DNA from: Leptothermofonsia sp049200465
GTDB taxonomy: Bacteria > Cyanobacteriota > Cyanobacteriia > Leptolyngbyales > Leptolyngbyaceae
Assembly (NCBI RefSeq): GCF_049200465.1
Contig: NZ_CP120836.1
Span: 992,001-1,056,000 of the forward strand
Length of the DNA stretch: 64,000 nucleotides
Direction: 5' to 3'
Shown here: piece by piece, positions 1 to 6,721 of the stretch
Layout of the letters: each line of letters begins with the position of its first letter
Position numbering within the stretch: position 1 is the stretch's first letter
The notes under the pieces: model-generated
What the model was told of the DNA's origin: nothing
What the model saw: the letters and a program-made list of their open reading frames with translations, nothing else
The model's database searches: none
Made by a program: the position numbers and the translations under genes

Positions 1-45
1 TCCAATCACTGTTACGCGCATAAGGCACTTCTCCAAAAATTGCTG

Positions 46-149
46 TATAGCCTACACAAACGCGTTAGGACATTAGATTTAATAGGGGTATAGTTGTCCA
101 CCACAGTCAGGGATTTCCTCCCTGCCCCCGTCCTAACTACAATAGCTAT
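46..149. repeat. A-type palindromic repeat, diverged copy
   Basis: It starts with TATAG and ends with ATAGCTAT. The inner blocks GTTAGGACATT and CCCCGTCCTAAC match those of the other A copies, but the GC-rich centre has diverged. Confidence 0.65.
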
Positions 150-158
150 CGTGTATTT

Positions 159-186
159 GCAATGCACTCAATGCAATGCACTCAAT
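159..186. repeat. 14 bp perfect tandem duplication
   Basis: The unit GCAATGCACTCAAT occurs twice head to tail with no mismatch. Confidence 0.9.
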
Positions 187-255
187 CCTTAAACGTTCAC
201 TGCCTCTATACTTCACAGGTTCGCAATTTCTCGCAAAAATTTCATGAAAATTGTG

Positions 256-269
256 TGAGAAAATTCTCA
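256..269. promoter_or_regulatory. Candidate operator TGAGAA-AA-TTCTCA
   Basis: This is a perfect six-base dyad with a two-base spacer. The same dyad with a CG spacer lies 173 bp downstream. A one-mismatch version lies upstream of the sensor kinase gene at 6722. The binding protein is unknown. Confidence 0.4.
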
Positions 270-428
270 TAAACTGGTTAGAAACACGATAAAAACTGAA
301 TTGGAAAATTGTTATAGGAGTATAAACAGTATCGTTTGCTTCAAATGTTTTCAATAGAAAAGCAATGATGAGGAGCATCATTGCTAAATCGTAGCCCGTT
401 CCAAAGAAGTTCCTGATTTTAAGCTTTA

Positions 429-442
429 TGAGAACGTTCTCA
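429..442. promoter_or_regulatory. Candidate operator TGAGAA-CG-TTCTCA
   Basis: Second copy of the dyad seen at 256-269. It extends to a 16 bp perfect palindrome (428-443). Its function is inferred only from the repeated symmetry. Confidence 0.4.
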
Positions 443-620
443 TCCAGGTTTCATATGAATTTCATTCATACTTTCTCGTGGCGAAGTTGGAACTTCGTCA
501 CGCTGTCCCAGAAGTTCCAGCTTTTTTGTCTGTTTTAGGAAACCGGAGCTTCATGAGTAGGATTGCGAGACTCCAGTTTCGCAACCCGGGGAGTACAGCT
601 ATTTTTTAACAAGCCCTAAG

Positions 621-731
621 AGGTAGCTATCTTTAATTGTAAAAGGAGGAGCGAAAGCTAGACACCAGGTAGGGAGTTTTCACCCTCTCTATCCCCGAAG
701 TTATCCTTAATTTAATTGCGCCTAGCTACTT
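621..731. repeat. B-type repeat
   Basis: The copy runs from GGTAGCTATC to TTAATTGCGCCTAGCTAC and ends 20 bp beyond the stop codon of the kinase-less sensor gene. Its central GC-rich stem is more diverged than in the copies at 29801 and 57421. Confidence 0.75.
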
Positions 732-750
732 ACAAAAAGATCAGAGATTT

Positions 751-1908
751 TTAGACTTCTGAATTGGATTGATTTTGTACAAGTTGTGCTTGAGTACGAT
801 GCAAATCTTCCAGTGCTTTTTGCAAAGATTGATTTTTTTCTTTCAGTTCTTGAGTCCGTTCTCTAACTTTTCTTTCCAATATCTGACTGTATACTTCCAG
901 TTGTTCGTTAGTATCTCGTTGAGTTTTGAGTAGTTGTTGTACTTCTTGAATCAGCCGATTGAGAGAGGCAGCCAAAATCCCAATTTCATCCTGAGTGGTA
1001 ACCGGAGCTTGCAGGTCAAAATTAGATTCTTCAGTCACCTGTTGAGCAACTTGCGTTACAGCTTGAATTGGACTAGCGATCGTCCGGTTAGTATAGATGG
1101 CTAACACCATGGCAATCGCAACTGACACCACTAAACTCGCAATAATAATCTGTGCGCGTATTTTTTCTGCCCGTATCAAATCCATTTTTGCCTGATTATA
1201 TTCTGCCGCAGTCACCTGCACAAGATGGGCAATATCATTCAAAAAACCATCTAGCGTGAACACCTGAGAATTATGCATGAAATTGAACAATCTCGCCTGA
1301 ACCACATTAATTTCTGCTGGACTCAGGTTCTGGGGGTTACTGTCTTTAAACAGAACTTCGGATTGTTTCAGGTAATTATCAAAGGCATTTTTTGTTCGCA
1401 TCAATTGCTCAAATGCCGCCCTTTCTTGCGGGGTATCCTTCAATCTGCGATCGGGATTGTTAAAGGTTATTCGGAATTCTGCCCAGGCCTGTCGTGCTTC
1501 ATCAACATGGTCCAGTAACTTGGGATATTTCTCTCGCCACAGCACAGGTTGTTCCATGTATAGAATCAGCTTGTGCTGTTTCGTGCGAACTCGAAAAACT
1601 GCACTCTTTAGGCGATAAACCTGATAAAGTTCCTCGATCGCATCCTCTTCTTTCTCCTGAGCCTCCTTTTGATACGCATCGGCAATAACAAATCCGACGG
1701 CAGTTCCCAACACAGCGATACCCAGCACCAAAATATATCCTAAAGTAATCTTCTGACCCACCCTTAAATGCCCTAGCCAGCGGCTCAGTCCACCAGATGG
1801 TTGAGGATTGGGAGCAGCCGAAAAGATTTGCTCCATTGGGTCTTCGGTCAATCGGTCGAGGTTGCGCAATCGTCGGGACATTGAGTCATCAGGTGGGTTT
1901 GAATGCAT
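751..1908 (-). CDS. Kinase-less HAMP sensor (truncated histidine kinase)
   Basis: This is a 385-residue membrane sensor. A cytoplasmic N-terminus is followed by a first membrane segment at about 55-76, a ~175-residue, probably helical extracytoplasmic region, a second membrane segment at about 253-271, a HAMP domain to about 325 and a heptad-rich coiled coil to the end. It stops at TQAQLVQ plus eight residues. The PAS kinase at 11455-13191 has the near-identical linker TQAQLIQTEKMSSLG and then its phosphorylated-histidine domain, so this protein ends almost exactly where a kinase would begin. No kinase sequence is visible in the 130 bp downstream, which is filled by a B-type repeat. The start at 1908 overlaps the preceding receiver gene; an alternative ATG is at 1881, and neither has a clear ribosome binding site. 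It may be a decayed kinase, or a sensor acting on a partner kinase. Confidence 0.8.
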   Translation of the reverse strand: MHSNPPDDSMSRRLRNLDRLTEDPMEQIFSAAPNPQPSGGLSRWLGHLRVGQKITLGYILVLGIAVLGTAVGFVIADAYQKEAQEKEEDAIEELYQVYRLKSAVFRVRTKQHKLILYMEQPVLWREKYPKLLDHVDEARQAWAEFRITFNNPDRRLKDTPQERAAFEQLMRTKNAFDNYLKQSEVLFKDSNPQNLSPAEINVVQARLFNFMHNSQVFTLDGFLNDIAHLVQVTAAEYNQAKMDLIRAEKIRAQIIIASLVVSVAIAMVLAIYTNRTIASPIQAVTQVAQQVTEESNFDLQAPVTTQDEIGILAASLNRLIQEVQQLLKTQRDTNEQLEVYSQILERKVRERTQELKEKNQSLQKALEDLHRTQAQLVQNQSNSEV

Positions 1909-2240
1909 TCGAGCAAATCACTGAAACGAAAGGGTTTTGTCACAAAATCCGTTGCACCGTTTCCAAAAGCAAAGGCTTTTTCCTGTTCATCTTTACGCGC
2001 CGTCACCACAATAATCGGTCGCTTCTCGCCCTGCTGACGAAGTTCTTTCAACACCATCCATCCATCCACAACTGGTAGCCCCAGATCTAGCAACATCAGA
2101 TCAAAGGAATCCTCCTGGGCAATTCGCAACGCCTGTTCTCCATCTCCAGCGATCGTTGTACTGTATCCATGCTTTCTTAGCCCTTTATCAATAAAGGCAG
2201 CAAGACGTTCCTCATCTTCAACAATTAAAATCTGAGACAT
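1848..2240 (-). CDS. Receiver-only response regulator
   Basis: A 130-residue single receiver domain. The acidic pair is at E8-D9, the phosphorylated aspartate is D52 (in LLDLGLP), the conserved threonine is T80 and the lysine is K102 (TKPF). It closely resembles the receiver of the OmpR-type regulator encoded just upstream (shared start SxILIxEDExRxAAFIxKGLR), which points to tandem gene duplication followed by loss of the winged-helix domain. After K102 only about 28 residues remain. It starts 21 bp after the full regulator and overlaps the kinase-less sensor by up to 61 bp, so all four genes probably form one transcript. A CheY-like phosphate sink or connector role is inferred. Confidence 0.85.
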   Translation of the reverse strand: MSQILIVEDEERLAAFIDKGLRKHGYSTTIAGDGEQALRIAQEDSFDLMLLDLGLPVVDGWMVLKELRQQGEKRPIIVVTARKDEQEKAFAFGNGATDFVTKPFRFSDLLECIQTHLMTQCPDDCATSTD

Positions 2241-2247
2241 GTATCAT

Positions 2248-2267
2248 ATTTTTATGTATTTTTATGT
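2248..2267. repeat. 10 bp tandem duplication across a stop codon
   Basis: The unit ATTTTTATGT is present twice. It covers the TAA stop of the OmpR-type regulator and most of the gap to the next gene. Confidence 0.8.
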
Positions 2268-2930
2268 GCGCAAACGATAACCAAAACCGCGTACTGTTTC
2301 AATTAAGGCGTTACCAAGCTTTTTGCGGAGATAGCCCACATATACGTCTACAATATTAGAGCCTGGATCATAATCATACCCCCAAACTCGATCTAGAAGC
2401 TGTTCGCGGCTAAGCACCTGACCAGGATGGCGAAGGAAAGTTTCAGCCATTGTGAATTCCCGCGCTGACAGATCAACTACGGCACCATTCAGAGTGACTT
2501 GCCGGGTTCGCAGATTTAGAGTAATTGCACCACTTTTGAGAACGTCCTGGGTAATGGTTTGGCTGGATGATACTTGCCGCAAACGGGCTCGGACTCGTGC
2601 CAACAATTCTTCAAACCGGAAGGGCTTGGTGACATAATCATCGGCTCCCCCCTCTAACCCGGCTACTTTATCATGGATATCATCACGAGCCGTGAGAATA
2701 ATGATTGGGAGGGTTTGCCCCTGTCCCCGCAATTCTTCCAGGACTTCTAGGCCGTCTTTCCCAGGTAGCCCCAAATCCAGGATCAATAAGTCAAATACGC
2801 TATCTTGAGCCAGATTTAAGGCTTCCCGCCCTGTGCCTGCGATTGTGGTCACAAATCCATTCGAACGTAACCCCTTCTCAATGAAGGCAGCGATGCGAGA
2901 TTCATCTTCGGCGATGAGGATATGCGACAT
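2262..2930 (-). CDS. OmpR/PhoB-family response regulator
   Basis: A 222-residue transcription factor with an N-terminal receiver (LILDLGLPGKDG holds the phosphorylated aspartate, TKPF the lysine) and a C-terminal winged helix (VVDLSAREFTMAETFLRHPG, then SNIVDVYVGYLRKKL and the terminal ETVRGFGYRLR hairpin). The start at 2930 is chosen because AGGAG lies 10 nt upstream and the receiver begins directly with MSHILIAEDES; a longer frame from 2969 would add 13 unsupported residues. It overlaps the end of the upstream kinase gene by 29 bp, so the two are translationally linked and almost certainly cognate. Target genes are unknown. Confidence 0.93.
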   Translation of the reverse strand: MSHILIAEDESRIAAFIEKGLRSNGFVTTIAGTGREALNLAQDSVFDLLILDLGLPGKDGLEVLEELRGQGQTLPIIILTARDDIHDKVAGLEGGADDYVTKPFRFEELLARVRARLRQVSSSQTITQDVLKSGAITLNLRTRQVTLNGAVVDLSAREFTMAETFLRHPGQVLSREQLLDRVWGYDYDPGSNIVDVYVGYLRKKLGNALIETVRGFGYRLRT

Positions 2931-4527
2931 GGGCAACCATCTCCTGAGGGGGATCAAGGGGTAAAACAATGGTGAACATGGAGCCAGAGCCGAGCTTGCT
3001 GCGGAGTAACACCTGTCCGCTATGGGCTTCCGCGATCGCCTTTACAATGGATAATCCCAGTCCGGCTCCTTCTGAACGCCGCCGACTGTTAGCAGCGCGG
3101 GCAAACCGCTCAAAAATGCGCTTCTGATCAGGTAGTGGAATTCCCTCACCTGTATCCCGCACCCAAAAGCGCACCTTGCCTTTGGCGATTGCAGATCCGA
3201 TTGCAATTGTATCCTCCGGTTGAGTATGTTGGGTGGCATTTTGTGCCAGATTCATGATTGCCTCTGTTATCCGCTCCCGATCAACTACAATCCGTCCCCG
3301 TGCACTGTTGTCTAACTGCCAGTCACGATCTTCCAGAGCCTTTGCCTTGGTAAAAAGTTCCTGAGTCAACTCCGCTACATCCACTGTTTCCAGATGTAAA
3401 AAATCAGCCCGTTCTGCCTTGGCTAGCAAAATCATGTCATCTACCAAGCGGCTCATCCGCTCTAGTTCACTCACCACCAGTGCCAGCGTTTCCTGTTGTT
3501 CAGCTGGGTCATTGCCCATCAGTTCTAAATGTCCTCGAATAATCGTGATTGGGGTTCGCAGCTCGTGTCCCGCATCATTGATAAATTCTCGCTGAGTGTC
3601 AAAGGCAATCTCCAGACGATTCATCATGCCATTAAAGGTAGCTGCCAGTTCTGCCAATTCTCCCCGACCTCGAACAGGCAACCGTCGGGATAAATCGGTT
3701 TCACTGATAGTTTGCGCTGTGGATGTAATGGTTCTGAGCGGAGCCAGCACCCGTCCAGCGGCAAACCAGGTAAGCAACAGTGCAATCAAGAATAAAACAA
3801 CAAACACCTGCACCACCACCAGCAATGCTTCCAGAATTTCTGCCCGCTCCCCCGCTGTGGCATGAGCCACCACAAACACACCTCGTGTTTGCCCATTAAT
3901 CTGAACTGGCTCTACCATGTACAGAATTTTGCTCACACTGGGATCTGAAACTTCTACCTCGCCCTGAGAAGGTCGGGTTTGGTCTTTCCACTGCTGGACT
4001 AAGTCTCCATCTTTGCTAAGTGCTTCAGGGCGGGCCCTGGGGCTGGATTTATAAAACTTGCCATCAACAAACGTGATTAAGAAAGTATCGTCCTTTGGGA
4101 TACGGTAGAGGAGATATTGTCTAAAAAATTCGGTCAAATCCTCTTTGGAGTTGGGAGGAATAATGTCAGCATGGGTAGTCTTCAAATTTTCTTTGAGGCG
4201 CTCCAGATTTTCTGAATCAGAATCATCTAAGCTTTGCAAAAACTTGTAATCACGGTTGATCAGGCTGTAGAAGGTTTCCATTTCTTCTGCCATACCCTGG
4301 CGAACCCGCTCATCCACCCGTTGGAACAACCAATACCGGAAGGCAGGAATTCCAGCTAAAAAGACCAGCGCAAAAATTAAGACATACCAAAGCAAAATGC
4401 GAGTGCGAGCTTCTCCAAAAAGATGCTGCCAGTAAGGCTTGAGGGAAGTCCCTGGTAGATGGGTTGGCGGAAGGGAGGATGTAGCAGAAGTGCCGGAGTA
4501 AGAGCGTTTGGCCTTAAGTTCTTTCAT
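2902..4527 (-). CDS. Membrane sensor histidine kinase
   Basis: A 541-residue kinase. It has a first membrane segment at about 44-64, an extracytoplasmic region of ~170 residues, a second membrane segment at about 235-257, HAMP at about 258-310, the phosphorylated H321 in NDAGHELRTP, and an ATPase domain with the N box (NLAQNATQHT), DTGEGIP and GAGLGLSIV. It probably phosphorylates the overlapping OmpR-type regulator. The plus-strand kinase at 6722 is a paralogue of almost equal length with the same layout (shared TRIL-WYVLI membrane segment and NDAGHELRTPITIIRG). The ligand is unknown; the extracytoplasmic part carries FVDGKFYKSSP, conserved as FVDGQFYRSSP in the paralogue. The long basic/Ser-rich N-terminus before the first membrane segment is shared by both. 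Confidence 0.93.
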   Translation of the reverse strand: MKELKAKRSYSGTSATSSLPPTHLPGTSLKPYWQHLFGEARTRILLWYVLIFALVFLAGIPAFRYWLFQRVDERVRQGMAEEMETFYSLINRDYKFLQSLDDSDSENLERLKENLKTTHADIIPPNSKEDLTEFFRQYLLYRIPKDDTFLITFVDGKFYKSSPRARPEALSKDGDLVQQWKDQTRPSQGEVEVSDPSVSKILYMVEPVQINGQTRGVFVVAHATAGERAEILEALLVVVQVFVVLFLIALLLTWFAAGRVLAPLRTITSTAQTISETDLSRRLPVRGRGELAELAATFNGMMNRLEIAFDTQREFINDAGHELRTPITIIRGHLELMGNDPAEQQETLALVVSELERMSRLVDDMILLAKAERADFLHLETVDVAELTQELFTKAKALEDRDWQLDNSARGRIVVDRERITEAIMNLAQNATQHTQPEDTIAIGSAIAKGKVRFWVRDTGEGIPLPDQKRIFERFARAANSRRRSEGAGLGLSIVKAIAEAHSGQVLLRSKLGSGSMFTIVLPLDPPQEMVAHVAYPHRRR

Positions 4528-4797
4528 GGTTCACCCCTCTTCAACGATTGATGCAGCGATCAATCCCCTATTCAGATCAGTTCTTCATCAAACCACTGCT
4601 TTTAGCTCATACCAATTCAATATAAGGATGCGTAGAATCAGAACCCTCTGTAGTCCCCCTTGGTAAGGGGGACGGCGACAGCCGGGAATTGATAATGTAC
4701 AGCTTTATAAAACATTGGTATCAGTTGCTTTAGAGTTTAGCTGGATGTATAAACGTGGGTTGTACTGGCGTTTACTCTAACTACATTAGGAAATACA

Positions 4798-4827
4798 CCT
4801 ATTAATTTTAGGCCTATTAATTTTAGG
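4798..4827. repeat. 15 bp perfect tandem duplication
   Basis: The unit CCTATTAATTTTAGG occurs twice with no gap or mismatch. Confidence 0.9.
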
Positions 4828-4882
4828 GTAGTACCCTTACGTAAAGTTCAGGGAAAAAAGGCTAAGTTCTAAAAGTTTTATC

Positions 4883-4997
4883 TATAGCGGTAGTTATTAT
4901 GGTTAGGACGGGGTGCAGGGGTAGAACCCCTAGCTGGGGGCAAAGCCCCTACTCCCTCTCTAATTCCAATGTCCTAACGCACCCGCGTAGAGCTATA
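4883..4997. repeat. A-type palindromic repeat, full length
   Basis: A 115 bp copy bounded by TATAGC and GCTATA. It contains GGTTAGGACGGGGTGCAGGG, a GC-rich inverted repeat and CCAATGTCCTAACGCACCCG. It matches the copies at 8527, 31271, 59008 and 60994. Confidence 0.9.
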
Positions 4998-5026
4998 CCA
5001 AATCTTCTGAAAACAACTATTTTTCT

Positions 5027-5539
5027 TTAGCCTTTAAGGAATGGGACTATCAATTTTAGATGGTTTAACTTTAGATATTTCACAGATATTTCACTACCTA
5101 GTGCTGGTTGGTTCAACACCGCCTGAACCTTACTCACAATTTCCTGAATTCGATAGGGCTTTGTTACATAATCCACTCCCCCTACAGCCAGTGCTAGCCT
5201 TTTATAAGAAGGGTCATCCGCTGCGCTCAGAAAAATCACTGGAATTGCAGCTGTAAGAGGATTAGCTTTCAACTGTGGATTAGCTTTCAACTGTCGGCAA
5301 ACTTCATAGCCATCCATCTCTGGCATCATAATGTCCAGCAGAATCAGGTCAGGGGAAGCAGACTGAATTGAGCGCAGTACCATTCCTCCCCCTGTCGCAC
5401 AACGAATGTGGTATCCTTGTCGCCGCAATAGGGCCGGAAGCAGGCACAAGTTGTCTGGGTTATCATCTACAGGCAATATTTCACCTGGACTGGCAGTAGC
5501 CGAATCCAACTTAGAAGATGGTTCATTCAATTTATCCAT
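5027..5539 (-). CDS. Single-domain response regulator
   Basis: A 170-residue protein with one receiver domain at about 20-145: acidic pair in LPVDDN, phosphorylated aspartate in LILLDIMMPEMDG, lysine in VTKPY. About 20 leader residues and ~28 trailing residues show no output domain. An 18 bp perfect tandem duplication (5259-5294) inserts a second QLKANP in the loop after the phosphorylation site. The gene is isolated from the kinase operon by 500 bp and lies upstream, in its own direction, of nothing but spacer. The partner kinase is unknown; the orphan kinase at 6722 is a positional candidate only. Confidence 0.88.
   Translation of the reverse strand: MDKLNEPSSKLDSATASPGEILPVDDNPDNLCLLPALLRRQGYHIRCATGGGMVLRSIQSASPDLILLDIMMPEMDGYEVCRQLKANPQLKANPLTAAIPVIFLSAADDPSYKRLALAVGGVDYVTKPYRIQEIVSKVQAVLNQPALGSEISVKYLKLNHLKLIVPFLKG
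5259..5294. repeat. 18 bp in-frame tandem duplication within a receiver gene
   Basis: The unit GGATTAGCTTTCAACTGT is repeated perfectly. On the coding strand it duplicates six residues (QLKANP) and keeps the frame. Confidence 0.9.
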
Positions 5540-5789
5540 TCACGCACCGTGTATGCAAAGGTTTCAGGAGTAGCAACAGAACTATTACCACCGCAAGAAC
5601 GGAACTTCTTTATCTATTAATCCGGCAATGCAAGTCACGAAAGCAAATTCAGGTTTTTCAAGGCTTCCAGCCCACAAAATGCAGGATCAATGATTGCCGG
5701 GTTAATAGTAGATCAAAACAAAAGTCTTGAGGGGGAGAGCCCCTACTTCCCCATGTCGCACATTGAGTGTTTGCAACACTATTGCAACA

Positions 5790-6170
5790 CTAGTACATCG
5801 GTTGAGTAGCAAGGTCTAAATCTGTGCAAACAGATCTTCGATTGTATTCATGCCAAAAGCGTGCCAGATCCTGTAACTTTTCCTTTGCTTCAGGCTTAAT
5901 CTGATACATCCGCCGGGGTCTCCCCCGACCGGAAACTTTCTTCAAGTAACTGGTGATGGCTTCCTCTGCTATCAAGAACTTAAGGCTGTCATAGAGAACT
6001 GTATCCGAAACTCGATAGCCTGGGTATTCTGTTTCCAGGCGTTGAATCATCTCAGTGCCGTAGGAGTCTTCCTGAAGTAATGTTGCAGCTACGTAGCAAA
6101 CAGCTAGCTCATGGTTAAGAAATAAAATTGGAGGACCTGCAAAAAAGTTAAAAATGTCTTGAATCGTCAT
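5790..6170 (-). CDS. PadR-like winged-helix transcriptional regulator
   Basis: A 126-residue protein. The stretch SYGTEMIQRLETEYPGYRVSD followed by TVLYDSLKFLIAEEAI and the wing GRGRPRRMYQI matches the PadR winged helix, in which the recognition helix precedes a GR-rich wing. The C-terminal ~30 residues lack the long dimerisation helices of larger PadR proteins, so it is a short form. Cyanobacterial short PadR proteins include the clock modifier Pex; the resemblance in size is noted but identity is not claimed. Transcribed alone on the minus strand, with the receiver gene 250 bp downstream. Confidence 0.8.
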   Translation of the reverse strand: MTIQDIFNFFAGPPILFLNHELAVCYVAATLLQEDSYGTEMIQRLETEYPGYRVSDTVLYDSLKFLIAEEAITSYLKKVSGRGRPRRMYQIKPEAKEKLQDLARFWHEYNRRSVCTDLDLATQPMY

Positions 6171-6174
6171 TGCG

Positions 6175-6202
6175 TTCGCCTACACAAATTCGCCTACACA
6201 AA
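6175..6202. repeat. 14 bp perfect tandem duplication
   Basis: The unit TTCGCCTACACAAA occurs twice, directly upstream of the PadR start codon. Confidence 0.9.
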
Positions 6203-6245
6203 TTATTAATTTAAGAAACTAATTGTAGTAAAGGCTTAGGTTTTC

Positions 6246-6282
6246 TAAGTAAGTGGACAATACAATAAGTAAGTGGACAATA
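6246..6282. repeat. 20 bp period tandem duplication
   Basis: The unit TAAGTAAGTGGACAATACAA is followed by 17 matching bases of a second copy. Confidence 0.9.
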
Positions 6283-6393
6283 ATTAAATTACAAATTAAG
6301 TTGGGTTGAAGTATTAAACTCAGGATTTGCGTGGGGTACACTACGCCAACCCATCCTACAAATAATCAAATCTAGCTACTTAATACCAGTTGT

Positions 6394-6427
6394 CCATAAC
6401 CAATCACCTACCATAACCAATCACCTA
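6394..6427. repeat. 17 bp perfect tandem duplication
   Basis: The unit CCATAACCAATCACCTA occurs twice head to tail. Confidence 0.9.
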
Positions 6428-6518
6428 TATTAATTGCAGTCTCCCAAAAGATGAAAAGTATGGAACATCGATTCCAATAATTCTGGTTTCTCAGAATGAA
6501 ACATAGATGAAAGTTGCA

Positions 6519-6532
6519 TGAAAAAATTCTCA
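6519..6532. promoter_or_regulatory. Candidate operator, TGAAAA-AA-TTCTCA
   Basis: It differs at one base from the dyads at 256-269 and lies 190 bp upstream of the orphan kinase start. It is listed because three related sites occur only around this signalling block, as far as was noticed. Confidence 0.3.
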
Positions 6533-6570
6533 TCATGGCTGCTTGTGGCTGCATTGCCTTAGAAGTCATT

Positions 6571-6622
6571 TATAGCGATAGCCACCAGACTCAGGACAGG
6601 GTGCAGGGGTGGAATCCCCCCT
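6571..6622. repeat. A-type repeat, left half only
   Basis: It begins TATAGCGATAGCCACCAGACTC and runs into GGACAGGGTGCAGGGGTGGAA, then breaks off; the right half is missing. Confidence 0.7.
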
Positions 6623-6721
6623 TGTTCACAAATAGTTTGTGAACACTATAGAATTGAGTTGACTGCGGTAATCTAAGCGATGCTTGAACTGTAAGATAAG
6701 AAAGATAAGAGAGAAGTTTCA

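Larger units (their letters stand above)
1..750. other. Intergenic region with two repeats and paired palindromes
   Basis: No convincing gene is visible. The stretch holds an A-type repeat (46-149), a 14 bp tandem duplication (159-186), two copies of a TGAGAA-N2-TTCTCA palindrome (256-269 and 429-442), a short hairpin (482-497) and a B-type repeat (621-731). The sites may control a gene that begins on the minus strand beyond the left edge. Confidence 0.6.
4528..5026. other. Intergenic region with hairpin, tandem duplication and A repeat
   Basis: No gene is visible. Contents are a 9 bp perfect hairpin of the GTCCCCCTT/AAGGGGGAC type (4653-4673), a 15 bp tandem duplication (4798-4827) and a full A-type repeat (4883-4997). 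The promoter of the kinase operon is expected near 4530-4650 on the minus strand but no clear boxes are seen. Confidence 0.6.
6171..6721. other. Spacer rich in short tandem duplications
   Basis: No gene is visible in 550 bp. The stretch has three separate tandem duplications (6175-6202, 6246-6282, 6394-6427), a TGAAAA-AA-TTCTCA near-palindrome (6519-6532) and a truncated A repeat (6571-6622). It is AT-rich and should contain the divergent promoters of the PadR gene and the downstream kinase. Confidence 0.7.

Noticed and set aside
133..381. 82-codon minus-strand frame at the left edge
   Set aside because: It runs through an A repeat and a tandem duplication and has a low-complexity hydrophobic start; no family resemblance.
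4883..4997. A repeats considered as CRISPR repeats or ncRNA genes
   Set aside because: They are dispersed, not arrayed with spacers, and no cas genes are in the window.
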